A stretch of DNA of 64,000 nucleotides from assembly GCA_002279065.1 (NCBI GenBank), contig NCKB01000002.1:1-64000 (forward strand), in the 5' to 3' direction. This DNA comes from Lysobacterales bacterium 15-68-25 (lineage in GTDB: Bacteria; Pseudomonadota; Gammaproteobacteria; Xanthomonadales; Rhodanobacteraceae). The notes under the pieces are model-generated. The model saw only the letters and a program-made list of their open reading frames with translations. It was not told the DNA's origin and searched no databases. A program made the translations under genes and the position numbers. This document shows, piece by piece, positions 1-9,813 of the stretch (the first letter of the stretch is position 1; the number at the start of each line of letters is the position of its first letter).

Positions 1-1030
<1,030 letters not shown>

Positions 1031-1086
1031 TCCGCCGGGGCGGGTGAGATTCCCGCCCCCTGCCTCACGCATCCGGAAGACCATCC

Positions 1087-1515
1087 ATGACCCACACCAT
1101 CCGCGTCGACGTCGTCAGTGCCGAAGCCGAGATCTACTCGGGCGAGGCGACGATGGTCGTTGCCACCGGCGAGCTGGGCGAGCTGGGCATCACCCCGCGC
1201 CACGCGCCGCTGATCACCCGCCTCAAGCCAGGCAAGGTCGTCGTGACCGAGGCCAGCGGCGAGAAGGTGGACATCTCCATCACCGGAGGCGGCATCCTCG
1301 AGGTGCAGCCGCAGGTGGTGACGGTGCTCGCCGACAGCGCGATCCGCTCGGCCGACATCGACGAGGCCGCCGCGCTGGAGGCCAAGCGCCAGGCCGAGGA
1401 GGCGCTGGCCAACCGCACCGACGCGATGGAGATCGCCGAGGCGCAGGCCAAGCTGGCCGAGGCGATCACCCAGCTGCAGGCCCTCGAGCGCCTGCGTCGC
1501 ACGCTCAAGCACTGA
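1087..1515 (+). CDS. atpC: F1Fo ATP synthase subunit epsilon
   Basis: Epsilon subunit (142 aa), part of the central stalk that couples rotation to catalysis and inhibits ATP hydrolysis. The N-terminal beta-sandwich carries the family pattern [15 protein letters not shown], here as [17 protein letters not shown]. The C-terminal part is a helical hairpin rich in Ala and Glu (about residues 90-142). The ATG is preceded by GGAAG at a suitable distance. It is the last gene of the atp operon, and a perfect hairpin follows the stop. Confidence 0.97.
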   Translation: MTHTIRVDVVSAEAEIYSGEATMVVATGELGELGITPRHAPLITRLKPGKVVVTEASGEKVDISITGGGILEVQPQVVTVLADSAIRSADIDEAAALEAKRQAEEALANRTDAMEIAEAQAKLAEAITQLQALERLRRTLKH

Positions 1516-1556
1516 TCCGATCCACGTCCGCCCCCTGAGGGCTCCTGTGGTTCCCC

Positions 1557-1581
1557 GAACGCCGGCCTCGTGCCGGCGTTC
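1557..1581 (+). terminator. hairpin terminator after atpC
   Basis: Perfect 10-bp inverted repeat (GAACGCCGGC / GCCGGCGTTC) with a 5-base loop, 42 bases after the atpC stop and before glmU. The T-run is short (TTC then TTG), so termination may be partial. Confidence 0.65.
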
Positions 1582-1667
1582 TTGCATCCGGGCTGCCGCG
1601 CGCTGCCCCGGGTTTTCGTCGTGCGGCTGATATTCTTGCGGTCTTTAGTCCACGACCCAGGTGATCC

Positions 1668-3038
1668 ATGGAAGCGTTTCCCCTGCACGTCATCGTCCTT
1701 GCCGCCGGCGAGGGCAAGCGCATGAAGTCCAGGCGTGCCAAGGTGCTGATGCCGGTGGCCGGTCGCCCCTTGCTCGGCCACGTGCTGGCGACGGCGCGCG
1801 AACTGGATCCGGTGGCGATCCATGTGGTGTACGGCCACGGCGGAGAGCAGGTGCGCGAAGCGTTCGCCGCCGACACGGACCTGCAGTGGGTGCTGCAGGC
1901 CGAGCGGCTCGGCACCGGGCACGCAGTGGCGCAGGCGCTCGCGCAGGTGCCGGACGAGGCGCGCGTGCTGGTGCTGTACGGCGACGTGCCACTGACCCGC
2001 GCCGAGACCCTGCGTCCGCTGGTGACCGCCGACGGCCTGGCCCTGCTCACCACGCGGCTGGCCGACCCCTTCGGCTACGGCCGGGTGCTGTGCGACGACG
2101 CGGCACGCGTGATGGCGGTGGTGGAGGAGAAAGACGCCAGCGCCGAGGAGCGGGCGGTGGACCTGGTCAACACCGGCATCGTGGCTGCCGACGCAGCGCG
2201 CCTGCGCGGCTGGATCGCAAGGCTCGGGCGCGACAACGCCCAGGGCGAGTACTACCTCACCGATATCTTCGCCATGGCGGCGGCCGAGCAGCGTCCCGCG
2301 CGCTCGGTGGAGTGTGCCGATCCGGTCGAGGCGGCCGGGGCCAACAATCCGCTGCAGCTCGCCGAGCTCGAGGCCCAGTACCGCCGTCGCCGCGCCGCGG
2401 AACTGATGCTCGCCGGCGTGCGCCTGGCCGACCCGGTGCGCATCGACGTGCGTGGCCGCGTGCGGGCCGGCAGCGACGTGGAGATCGACGTCGACGTGAT
2501 CCTCGAGGGCGACGTGGAGCTGGGCGACGACGTGCGCATCGGCCCGTTCACCCGCGTGCACAACGCGCGGCTGGCGAGCGGCACGGTGGTGCTGGCGCAC
2601 TGCGACCTCGACGGCGTGGTGACCCACGGGCCTTGCACCATCGGCCCGTTCGCCCGGCTGCGTCCCGGCGCCGAGCTGGCGCCCGGCGTGCACGTGGGCA
2701 ACTTCGTCGAGATCAAGAAAGCCAAGCTGGGCGACGGCAGCAAGGCCAACCACCTCAGCTACATCGGCGACGCCGAGATCGGCGCCGGCGTGAACATCGG
2801 TGCCGGCACGATCACCTGCAACTACGACGGCGTGAACAAGCACCTCACGCGGATCGGCGACGGTGCCTTCATCGGCTCCAACAGCGCGCTGGTCGCGCCC
2901 GTCAGCGTCGGCGCCCACGCCACCATCGGCGCCGGTTCGGTGATCACCAAGGATGCCCCGCCCGGCGAGCTCACCGTGGCGCGCGGCCGCCAGCTCACCC
3001 TGTCGGGCTGGCAGCGCCCGACCCGGCTGCCGAAATAG
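1668..3038 (+). CDS. glmU: bifunctional N-acetylglucosamine-1-phosphate uridyltransferase / glucosamine-1-phosphate acetyltransferase
   Basis: Makes UDP-GlcNAc, the precursor of peptidoglycan and LPS, in two steps: acetylation of GlcN-1-P and uridylyl transfer. At 456 aa it has the normal family length. The N-terminal pyrophosphorylase domain opens with [11 protein letters not shown], the GxGxRM nucleotide-binding loop. From about residue 240 there is a left-handed beta-helix of hexapeptide repeats ending with the acetyltransferase signature ([20 protein letters not shown], then NYDGVNKH). It follows the atp operon, a common arrangement in gammaproteobacteria, and is separated from it by a hairpin, so it probably has its own promoter. 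Confidence 0.97.
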   Translation: MEAFPLHVIVLAAGEGKRMKSRRAKVLMPVAGRPLLGHVLATARELDPVAIHVVYGHGGEQVREAFAADTDLQWVLQAERLGTGHAVAQALAQVPDEARVLVLYGDVPLTRAETLRPLVTADGLALLTTRLADPFGYGRVLCDDAARVMAVVEEKDASAEERAVDLVNTGIVAADAARLRGWIARLGRDNAQGEYYLTDIFAMAAAEQRPARSVECADPVEAAGANNPLQLAELEAQYRRRRAAELMLAGVRLADPVRIDVRGRVRAGSDVEIDVDVILEGDVELGDDVRIGPFTRVHNARLASGTVVLAHCDLDGVVTHGPCTIGPFARLRPGAELAPGVHVGNFVEIKKAKLGDGSKANHLSYIGDAEIGAGVNIGAGTITCNYDGVNKHLTRIGDGAFIGSNSALVAPVSVGAHATIGAGSVITKDAPPGELTVARGRQLTLSGWQRPTRLPK

Positions 3039-3063
3039 CGACGGGGCGGCCGGGGTACGCCGC

Positions 3064-4086
3064 TCAGGCGTAGCGCCAGCCGTCCACTTCCACCAGCAGC
3101 TCGCGCCGGCAGATGTCGCCGTGCAGCAGCAGGACCGGCACGCCGGGCAGGTGCTGGCGGAAGAATTCCCGCACCGCCCGCGCGTCGCCGGGGCGGCGCA
3201 CGTAGGCCTTGAGCGGCGAATGGGTGTCGAAGCCCGCCGGCATGCCGGCCGCGGCCAGCAGGGCCTCGAGGTTGGCCAGCGTTTCGGCCAGCTGGGCCGA
3301 CAGGTCCCCGTGATGCGCCGAGGCGTGCCCGATCACTGCGGCGGTCCCGGAAATCGCCAGCGCGTCGTCGGCTGGCAGGCGCATCGCCCGCGCGAAGCTG
3401 GGCGGGGTAGGTCCGTACTGGCGCGGGTAGCGCCAGGCGCTCACCTGGCGGGGGTTCTCCACCCGCATGCCGGGCTGGGTGCCTGCCAGCAGGTAGACCT
3501 GCAACCGACGTCGCCCCCCGAGGCTGCCGATCGCCGTTGCGGCCGGAAAGCCACCGGCGAACGCCTCGCCCATGCCGCGAGCGCGCCCGCTGCAGAAGCG
3601 CTTGTAGCGTTCCTCGTCACCGTCGCCGGCGTTGATGTCCGCGAGGTAGTTCCACACCCGCAGCACCTGCGATTCCGCTTGGGTAGCCAGGAACGCGGCC
3701 AGTTCACGGTAAGCCTCCGCGGCGCAGGCCTCGATGTCGCCGCCTGGGGGTTCGTCACGCTCGATCGCCGCGAACAGCCAGCCGCCGCCGCGCGACCAGC
3801 GGATGTCCCCGGACACGCCGCAGTCCACCGGGGCGTCCACTTCCCAGCACTCCAACGGGGCGGGCGCGTCGAACGGCTCCAGTTGCAGCCGCAGCCAGCG
3901 CGGATCGTCGTTTTCCTCCCGGCCGGCGCCGAAGCCGATCACGGCCAACATGCCCGGCTCGGCCAGCGCCTCGGCGGCCTCCACGTTGCGGTACGACACC
4001 CGCGGAGCGCGCCAGGCCTTTGCCTGCGCAGCGGCGCCTTCACATCCCTGAACCATGCGATCTACCGGGAACGACAAGGGCCCCAT
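3064..4086 (-). CDS. xanB2: XanB2-type chorismatase (3-/4-hydroxybenzoate synthase)
   Basis: Chorismatase of the FkbO/Hyg5/XanB2 family (340 aa). In Xanthomonas, XanB2 converts chorismate to 3-hydroxybenzoate, the xanthomonadin starter, and 4-hydroxybenzoate, the ubiquinone ring precursor. The C-terminal half shows the RidA-like chorismatase fold: LQVYLLAGTQPG, then RYPRQYGPTPPSFARA, then ISGTAAVIGHAS with HHGD. The start at 4086 was chosen because GGAG lies seven bases upstream; an ATG at 4056 would give 330 aa. The gene is divergent from the ACP gene of the aryl-polyene locus, 61 bases away, which supports a starter-unit role. It is not UbiC, which is much shorter. The product ratio cannot be read from sequence. 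Confidence 0.85.
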   Translation of the reverse strand: MGPLSFPVDRMVQGCEGAAAQAKAWRAPRVSYRNVEAAEALAEPGMLAVIGFGAGREENDDPRWLRLQLEPFDAPAPLECWEVDAPVDCGVSGDIRWSRGGGWLFAAIERDEPPGGDIEACAAEAYRELAAFLATQAESQVLRVWNYLADINAGDGDEERYKRFCSGRARGMGEAFAGGFPAATAIGSLGGRRRLQVYLLAGTQPGMRVENPRQVSAWRYPRQYGPTPPSFARAMRLPADDALAISGTAAVIGHASAHHGDLSAQLAETLANLEALLAAAGMPAGFDTHSPLKAYVRRPGDARAVREFFRQHLPGVPVLLLHGDICRRELLVEVDGWRYA

Positions 4087-4147
4087 GGTACACTCCCGGC
4101 CCGCTGCCACCGGGGGGAGGCATCGCTTTTGGGGTACGGAAACGAGC

Positions 4148-4417
4148 ATGGCAGAGCAGACCGCCGCACAACACGAACTGGCCACTCTGGTCGTCGAGAG
4201 CCTGAATCTCGAGACCGTCACCCCCGAGCAGATCGACCCCGACGCACCGCTGTTCGGCGGCGAGCTGGGGCTGGATTCGATCGATGCGCTGGAGATCTCG
4301 CTGGCGGTGTCCAAGCGCTACGGTTTCCAGCTGCGCTCGGACAACCCGGACAACCGGCAGATCTTCTCCAGCCTGCGCACGCTGTCCGATTACATCGAGC
4401 AGCAGCGCGCCCACTGA
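4148..4417 (+). CDS. acyl carrier protein of the aryl-polyene (xanthomonadin-type) locus
   Basis: Acyl carrier protein (89 aa) expected to carry the 3-hydroxybenzoyl starter or growing polyene chain. The phosphopantetheine attachment serine is Ser44 in GLDSIDALEIS. The ATG at 4148 starts a protein of the right length; the frame is open further upstream but that sequence has no ACP character. It is the first gene of a seven-gene plus-strand operon. Aryl-polyene loci such as the E. coli ape cluster usually have two ACPs, and only one is found here. It corresponds in position to XanC/ApeE-F. Confidence 0.88.
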   Translation: MAEQTAAQHELATLVVESLNLETVTPEQIDPDAPLFGGELGLDSIDALEISLAVSKRYGFQLRSDNPDNRQIFSSLRTLSDYIEQQRAH

Positions 4418-4467
4418 GCGGCCGTCGCGGGCCCGTGGCCGACCTGGCGCCACCGCGTTTCCGGCCG

Positions 4468-5151
4468 ATGAGCGAGAGCCCGATGTCCGCAGTCCCGGCC
4501 CCATCGCGCAACACTACGCTGCTGCTGGCGGCGTATCCCGTGCTGGCGATCGCCGGCGCGGTGCTGCACCGGCCGTGGCTGTCGCTGGTTGCCCTGCTCG
4601 TGCTGCTGACGGCCTGGCTGGCCCCGCGGCTGCGCGCCGGTCACCGGGCGGCCTGGCTGGGGTGGACGTTGTCTGCCGCGGCGGCTGCGGTGATGGCCCG
4701 GATGGGGTACGCCAATACCGTGCTGGAGGGCGTGCCGGTGGGAATCGTCGCGGGCATCTCGGCGTGGTTCGGCGTGTCGCTGCGCGCCGGCCGCGAGCCG
4801 CGGGTGGCCCGCTTCATCCGCGTGCTGGAAGGGCCCGACACCCTGCAACAGCCCCGCGTGGCCGGCTATGCCCGCGGCGTCACCGCATTCTGGTGCCTGC
4901 TGCTGGGTGCGCAGGCGCTGGTGCTCGCGATCCTGCTGGTGGCCGGACTGGCCGGGACGACGCTGCCGGCCTGGGTGCTGGCCTACCAGCACGTCGGCGG
5001 CTACCTGGTGATCCCGTTGGCCTTCGGCCTCGAATACGCGTTCCGCCGCGGCTACCTGCGGCACCTGCCGCATGCCGGCCTGCACGAGCAGGGACTCCGG
5101 CTGATGCGCCGCTGGCCGCAGTTGCTGCGCGGCGAGGACGGTATCCGATGA
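4468..5151 (+). CDS. COG4648-type integral membrane protein of aryl-polyene loci (ApeG/XanD-like)
   Basis: A 227-aa inner-membrane protein with about five or six hydrophobic segments, beginning near residue 12 (LLLAAYPVLAIAGAVL) and ending in a basic cytoplasmic tail. Proteins of this kind occur consistently between the ACP and dehydratase genes of aryl-polyene clusters; their biochemical role is unknown to me. Two ATGs (4468, 4483) and an upstream GTG (4435) are possible starts; 4468 is chosen for lack of a deciding ribosome-binding site. It overlaps the next gene by ATGA, implying translational coupling. Confidence 0.7.
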   Translation: MSESPMSAVPAPSRNTTLLLAAYPVLAIAGAVLHRPWLSLVALLVLLTAWLAPRLRAGHRAAWLGWTLSAAAAAVMARMGYANTVLEGVPVGIVAGISAWFGVSLRAGREPRVARFIRVLEGPDTLQQPRVAGYARGVTAFWCLLLGAQALVLAILLVAGLAGTTLPAWVLAYQHVGGYLVIPLAFGLEYAFRRGYLRHLPHAGLHEQGLRLMRRWPQLLRGEDGIR

Positions 5152-5444
5152 GCGCGTTCGCCTCTCCGTTCCGGGTGCCTGCCGGGCATCCGTGCCTGCC
5201 CGGTCATTTCCCCGGCGAACCGCTGGTGCCCGGCGTGGTGATGCTGGAGGCGGTGGCCGAGGCGTTGCGCGCGTGGCGCGGCGAGCGGCTGGCGCGGATC
5301 GCCGAGGCCAAGTTCGCCGCACCGCTGCGCCCGGGCGAGGGCGCCGAGGTCCGCCTCAGCGAAGTCGGCGGTCGCCTGCGCTTCGAGATCCGCCGCGGTG
5401 ACGAGCTGCTCGCACGCGGCACGATCGAGGGCGCCGAGCCGTGA
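5148..5444 (+). CDS. hotdog-fold 3-hydroxyacyl-ACP dehydratase-like protein (ApeI-like)
   Basis: Short FabA/FabZ-type hotdog protein (98 aa). The dehydratase active-site pattern is present: LPGHFPGEPLVPGVVMLEA with His20. It should remove water from 3-hydroxyacyl-ACP intermediates during polyene chain extension. It is shorter than FabZ (about 150 aa) but similar in size to the ApeI class. It overlaps the upstream gene by ATGA and the downstream acyltransferase by GTGA, so it sits in one translationally coupled operon. A second dehydratase-like gene closes the same operon. Confidence 0.82.
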   Translation: MSAFASPFRVPAGHPCLPGHFPGEPLVPGVVMLEAVAEALRAWRGERLARIAEAKFAAPLRPGEGAEVRLSEVGGRLRFEIRRGDELLARGTIEGAEP

Positions 5445-6394
5445 GCGGGCACTGGCAGAGCCGACCGGAAGGTGGCGGCCGCTTCGCGCTGTGGCTGATC
5501 CGCAGCATCGCGCTGGTGTTCGGCCGGCGCTTCGCGCGGCTCTTCCTCTACCCGATCACCGCGTATTTCTACCTGCGCCGTCCGCCGGAGCGGCTGGCCT
5601 CGCGGCAGTACCTCGCGCGCGTGCTCGGGCGCGAGCCGACCCGCCGCGAGGTGTTCGAGCACCTGTGGTGCTTCGCCGCGATCACCCTCGATCGCGTCTA
5701 CCTGCTGGCCCGCGGTGCCGACGACTTCGCGATCGAGACCGAGGGGCTGGAGCAGCTCGACGCCCGGCTGGCCGACGGTCGCGGCCTGCTGCTGATCGGC
5801 TCCCATCTGGGCAGCTTCGAGGCGCTGCGCGCGCTCAGCACGCGCCGCCCCGAGGTCGCCCTGAGGGTGGTGCTGGACAAGCAGAAGACCCCGGCCATGA
5901 CCGCCCTGCTGGAAGCCCTGGCCCCGGAGATCGGCGCCGGCGTGATCGACGCCTCGCAGGACGGCACCTCGATCACCCTGGCGATGGCCGAGGCCTGCCA
6001 GCGCGGCGCGATGGTGGCGCTGCTGGCCGATCGCGGCCGCGAGCACGAGACCCTGCGCCACGTGCCCTTCCTGGGCCGGCCGGCACCGTTCCCGGTCGGG
6101 CCCTGGCTCTTGGCGCACGCGCTGCAGGCGCCGGTGATGCTGTGCTTCGGCCTGTACCTGGGCGGCAACCGCTACCGGCTGGTGTTCGAGCCGGTCGCCG
6201 AGCGCGTCGTGATCCCGCGGGCCGAACGGGCGGCGGCCCTGGACGCGCTCATCGCGCATTACGCCGCGCGGCTGGAACATCATGCGCGACTCGCGCCCAC
6301 CAACTGGTTCAATTTCTATGACTTCTGGCAGCAAGATCTGCGCGCTCGTGCTGACGCTGGCCCTGCCGGCGTGGGCCAGCGCGTCGGCGCCTGA
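5441..6394 (+). CDS. LpxL/HtrB-family lipid acyltransferase of the pigment locus
   Basis: Membrane-associated acyltransferase of the lipid A biosynthesis (LpxL/HtrB) superfamily, 317 aa with a GTG start that overlaps the previous stop. One hydrophobic N-terminal segment (about residues 15-45) precedes the catalytic HX4E motif in GSHLGSFEAL. The C-terminus has the family-typical NWFNFYDFW. In aryl-polyene loci this enzyme is thought to join the polyene acyl chain to its lipid or glycolipid anchor in the inner membrane. The next gene starts inside its last 77 bases, an unusually long overlap. Confidence 0.85.
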   Translation: MSGHWQSRPEGGGRFALWLIRSIALVFGRRFARLFLYPITAYFYLRRPPERLASRQYLARVLGREPTRREVFEHLWCFAAITLDRVYLLARGADDFAIETEGLEQLDARLADGRGLLLIGSHLGSFEALRALSTRRPEVALRVVLDKQKTPAMTALLEALAPEIGAGVIDASQDGTSITLAMAEACQRGAMVALLADRGREHETLRHVPFLGRPAPFPVGPWLLAHALQAPVMLCFGLYLGGNRYRLVFEPVAERVVIPRAERAAALDALIAHYAARLEHHARLAPTNWFNFYDFWQQDLRARADAGPAGVGQRVGA

Positions 6395-6956
6395 CGCGGG
6401 CGCGCTGATCGCCTCGCTCGGCCGTCCCGCGCCGGCGCGCACGGCCTTCGCCGAAGCCCGCTTCATGGCGATGCTCGACCGCCCGCTGGTGGTTTCCGGC
6501 GAGCTGGCCTGGCTGGGCGGCGACCGGCTGCAGCGCACGGTCACGGCGCCGCGCGACGAGCGCGTCACCATCGCCGACGGCGAGGTCACCCAGGAGCGCG
6601 CGGGCAAGCGTCCGCGCTCTTTCTCGCTGCGCCACGCGCCGCAGCTGCAGGGCCTGCTGGAGAGCTTCGTGGCGCTGCTCAGCGGCAACGCCGGCCAGCT
6701 CGGCGAGTCGTTCGCGATCCAGCGCCAGGACGCCGCCGGCCACGGCTGGTCACTGCTGCTCACCCCGCGCGACGCGCGCGTGGCGAAGGCGGTGGCCAGC
6801 ATCCGCATCGATGGCCATGGCGACGAGCCGCGCTGCATGGTGATGCAGGAAGCCGGTGGCGACACCGCGATCGACCTGCTCGGTCCGCTGGCCGCGAAGA
6901 TGCCGGCGGCTCCCACCCGCGAGGGCCTGGAATCGCTGTGCCGGGCGGCGCCTTGA
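6318..6956 (+). CDS. LolA-like periplasmic lipid carrier of the aryl-polyene locus
   Basis: Predicted exported protein (212 aa). An N-terminal signal peptide (ICALVLTLALPAWASA, cleavage around residue 23) is followed by a LolA/LppX-like domain rich in beta strands (e.g. SGELAWLGGDRLQRTVTAPRDERVTIADG). Aryl-polyene clusters encode such a protein next to an MMPL exporter; it is presumed to carry the pigment lipid across the periplasm. Its start overlaps the acyltransferase by 77 bases and its end overlaps the MMPL gene by 19 bases, so all three are probably translated together. Confidence 0.8.
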   Translation: MTSGSKICALVLTLALPAWASASAPDAGALIASLGRPAPARTAFAEARFMAMLDRPLVVSGELAWLGGDRLQRTVTAPRDERVTIADGEVTQERAGKRPRSFSLRHAPQLQGLLESFVALLSGNAGQLGESFAIQRQDAAGHGWSLLLTPRDARVAKAVASIRIDGHGDEPRCMVMQEAGGDTAIDLLGPLAAKMPAAPTREGLESLCRAAP

Positions 6957-9337
6957 GTCCTCGGTCCGGTCCGGGCCGGGCCCGCCGCACCGCGCTGCTG
7001 GGGCTGTGGCTGCTCGCGCTGGCGATCCTCGGCATGCTGGTAGTGCATCGCCTGCGCATCAGCACCGACCTGCGCAGCTTCATGCCGGCACCGACCACGC
7101 CCGACCAGCGCCTGCTGATGGACCAGGTCGGCGACGGTCCCGGTTCGCGTCTGCTGCTGCTGGCGATCGAGGCGGACTGTCCGTCGTCCGCTCAGGCAGC
7201 ATGTCCGGCGCTGCCGGCCGACCAGCGCGATGCCATGCTGGCCGCGCTCAGCCGGGGGCTTGCCGCCTCGCTCAAGAAGGACGACCGCTACACCCAGGTG
7301 CTGGACGGCAACTTCGATCTCGGCGCGCTCGACAGTGCGCTCTTGCCCTACCGCTACCTGCTCTCGCCCACGCTGGACACGCAGCCGCTGGACGCGGACT
7401 ACCTGTCCGACCAGCTGCAGCAGCGGCTGGACGACCTGTCTTCGCCGGCCGCCGTGCTGCTGAAGGACCTGCTGCCGCGCGACCCCACGCTGGAAGTGCT
7501 GAAGCTGGCGCAGCGCTGGTCGCCGCCGCGCCAGCCGCAGGTGCGCGACGGTGTCTGGTTCTCGCCGCGCGGCGAGGCGCTGCTGCTGGTGCAGACGCGC
7601 GCTGCGGGATTCGATCCGGACGCGCAGCAGCGCGCGGTCGATGGCATCCGCGCCGCCTTCGCCCGGCTTCCGCGGCAGGCCGAGGCGAAGTTGACGCTGA
7701 GCGGCCCGGGTTACTTCAGCGTGGTGGTGAACGCCCGGACCCGTGACCAGGCCGACTGGATCGGCCGCGTCTCCACCGTCGGCTTCGTGCTGCTGCTGTT
7801 GCTGGCCTACCGCAGCCTGCCGTCGCTGCTGCTGGGCGCGCTGCCGGTGGCCAGCGCCGCGCTGGCCGGCCTGGCCGCGCTGGTGCTGGTCTATCCCGAG
7901 GTGCACGGCATCACGCTCGCCTTCGGCTTCACCCTGCTCGGCGTGGCGCAGGAATACCCGATCCGCCTGCTCAGCCACCGCCGCGCGGGCGAGGACGCGG
8001 TGGCGAGCGCGCGCGGGCTGTGGCCGCTGCTGCTCACCGCGATCGCCTCGGCGTGCATCGCCTACCTCGCGTTCTACGCCTCGGGGGTGAACGGCCTGCA
8101 GCAGCTCGCCGTGTTCACCATCACCGGCCTGCTCGCGGCCGGCTTCGCCACCCGTTACCTGCTGCCGCATCTGCTGCCCGCGCGGGTGCGCGACGTGGCG
8201 GCGATGCGGTGGCTGGTGCGCGCCCGTGCCCTCGTCGACCGGCTGCCGCGGCCGCGCTGGGTGCCGCTGCTGGTCGCCGCGGCCACGGTGGCGATGCTGG
8301 CGTTCGCGCCGGGGCCGTTCTGGCAGAACAACCTCGCCGCCCTCACCCCGCTGCCGCAGGACCTGCTGCTGCGCGACGCGCGCCTGCGCGACGCGCTGGG
8401 GGCGCCCGACGTGCGCTACCTGCTGGTGATCCAGGCAAGCACCGAGCAGGGCGTCCTCGTGCGCTCCGAGCAGCTCGCGCCGGCGGTCGACGCGCTGATC
8501 GAGGCCAAGGCCGTCGACGCGATCGAGCTTCCCTCGACCTACCTTCCCAGCGAGGCCACCCAGCGCGCGCGCCAGGCGAAGCTGCCGGATCGATCGACCC
8601 TGCAGGCCGCGCTGGACGAAGCCGCCGAGGGGTTGCCGTTCCGCAAGGACTTGTTCGCCCCCTTCGTCGACGACGTGGAAACCGCGCGCGTCGCGCCGTT
8701 GCTGACCCCCGGACGCTTCGCGCAGAGCCCGCTGGGCCAGCGGCTGGCGGCGATGCTGGTGCATCGTGGCGATCGCTGGCTGGGTCTGGCCACGGTCAGT
8801 GGCGTGCATGACGCGGCGGCCATCCAGGCGATGGCCGCGAAGCAGGGCGGCGACGTGCGTCTGCTCGATCTCAAGTCCGCGGCCGAATCGCTGGTGGCGG
8901 CCTATCGCCTGCGCATCCTCAAGGCGCTGGCGGCGGCCACCGTGCTGCTGGTGCTGACCATCACGCTGTCGCTGCGCAGCGTGCGCCGCGCCTGGCACGT
9001 GCTGGCGCCGATGACCCTGGCCACCTTCCTGGTGCTGGCGGTCGAGCGCATGGCCGGCATCGAGATCTCGCTGTTCCATTTGATCGCGCTGATCCTCGCC
9101 GGCGGGCTGGGCCTGCACTACGCGCTGTTCTTCGAGCGCGACACCGGCGACCCCGCCGAGCAGCGCCGTACCCTGCACGCCACCCTGGTCTGCGTGGCCT
9201 CCGCGCTGCTGGTATTCGGCATGTTCGCCTGGGCCAGCATCCCGGTGCTGCGCGCGATCGGCCTGACCGTGAGCCTCGGCGTGGCCTTCCATTTCTGTCT
9301 GTCGATCTTGATGGCACCGCATGTCCGCCGAGACTGA
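6938..9337 (+). CDS. MMPL/RND-type exporter of the aryl-polyene locus
   Basis: Large inner-membrane transporter (about 799 aa) of the MMPL branch of the RND superfamily. The topology is duplicated: one TM near residue 20, a periplasmic loop (about 45-250), five TMs (about 255-430), a second lone TM and loop, then five TMs at the C-terminus. The TM4-like segment FGFTLLGVAQEYPIRLLSHR and its C-terminal equivalent GGLGLHYALFFERD carry the charged residues typical of the family. It presumably exports the aryl-polyene lipid from the inner membrane. A GTG at 6938 or a TTG at 6953 could start it. Overlaps on both sides indicate coupling. Confidence 0.85.
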   Translation: MPGGALSPRSGPGRARRTALLGLWLLALAILGMLVVHRLRISTDLRSFMPAPTTPDQRLLMDQVGDGPGSRLLLLAIEADCPSSAQAACPALPADQRDAMLAALSRGLAASLKKDDRYTQVLDGNFDLGALDSALLPYRYLLSPTLDTQPLDADYLSDQLQQRLDDLSSPAAVLLKDLLPRDPTLEVLKLAQRWSPPRQPQVRDGVWFSPRGEALLLVQTRAAGFDPDAQQRAVDGIRAAFARLPRQAEAKLTLSGPGYFSVVVNARTRDQADWIGRVSTVGFVLLLLLAYRSLPSLLLGALPVASAALAGLAALVLVYPEVHGITLAFGFTLLGVAQEYPIRLLSHRRAGEDAVASARGLWPLLLTAIASACIAYLAFYASGVNGLQQLAVFTITGLLAAGFATRYLLPHLLPARVRDVAAMRWLVRARALVDRLPRPRWVPLLVAAATVAMLAFAPGPFWQNNLAALTPLPQDLLLRDARLRDALGAPDVRYLLVIQASTEQGVLVRSEQLAPAVDALIEAKAVDAIELPSTYLPSEATQRARQAKLPDRSTLQAALDEAAEGLPFRKDLFAPFVDDVETARVAPLLTPGRFAQSPLGQRLAAMLVHRGDRWLGLATVSGVHDAAAIQAMAAKQGGDVRLLDLKSAAESLVAAYRLRILKALAAATVLLVLTITLSLRSVRRAWHVLAPMTLATFLVLAVERMAGIEISLFHLIALILAGGLGLHYALFFERDTGDPAEQRRTLHATLVCVASALLVFGMFAWASIPVLRAIGLTVSLGVAFHFCLSILMAPHVRRD

Positions 9338-9767
9338 TTTCGCTTCGCTGATTCCGCATGCCGGCCGCATGTGCCTGCTCGACGAAGTGCTTGCCTGGGA
9401 CGAGGCGACCATCCATGCGCGCAGCGCCAGCCATGCCCTGCCCGACCATCCGTTGCGCGGCATGGCCGGGCTGCACGCGGTGCACCTGGCCGAGTACGGG
9501 GCGCAGGCGATGGCCGTGCACGGTGCGTTGCGGGATCGCGCGCAGGGCGCCGCGGGCGTGAAGCCCGGCCGCCTGGTCAGCCTGCGCGACGTGCTGCTCG
9601 CGGTCGATTACGTCGATCCGCAGGCCGGGCCGCTGGAGGTGCATGCCGAGTGCCTGTATGCCGACAGTGCGGGCGCGCAGTACGCCTTTCGCGTCGAACA
9701 GGGCGGCCGCCGGCTGGCCAGCGGACGCGCCGCGGTGATCCATCCCTCGGAGTCGGGCCACGGCTGA
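9321..9767 (+). CDS. ApeP-like 3-hydroxyacyl-ACP dehydratase
   Basis: Hotdog-fold protein (148 aa) resembling the ApeP/FabZ-like dehydratases of aryl-polyene clusters. The N-terminus FASLIPHAGRMCLLDEVLAWDE is the characteristic opening of the family, with His in PHAGRM. The rest follows the hotdog pattern (GLHAVHLAEYGAQAMAVHG as the central helix). With the shorter dehydratase at 5148 it gives the operon two potential dehydration activities. It starts inside the MMPL gene (17-base overlap) and ends the plus-strand operon, 46 bases from the converging halogenase gene. Confidence 0.82.
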   Translation: MSAETDFASLIPHAGRMCLLDEVLAWDEATIHARSASHALPDHPLRGMAGLHAVHLAEYGAQAMAVHGALRDRAQGAAGVKPGRLVSLRDVLLAVDYVDPQAGPLEVHAECLYADSAGAQYAFRVEQGGRRLASGRAAVIHPSESGHG

Positions 9768-9813
9768 TGCCCGGAGCGGGCCTGGCGCCCCGGTCGCCGG
9801 TGCGGGCTGCCGC

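Noticed and set aside
1134-2918. 594-codon minus-strand frame opposite atpC and glmU
   Set aside because: Both opposite genes are well conserved; this frame is repetitive Ala/Gly/His/Arg-rich shadow sequence.
5204-9463. 1419-codon open frame on the minus strand across the pigment operon
   Set aside because: It is the mirror of genuine plus-strand genes in GC-rich DNA; composition is Gln/Arg/His-rich with no domain, and all the recognised motifs are on the other strand.
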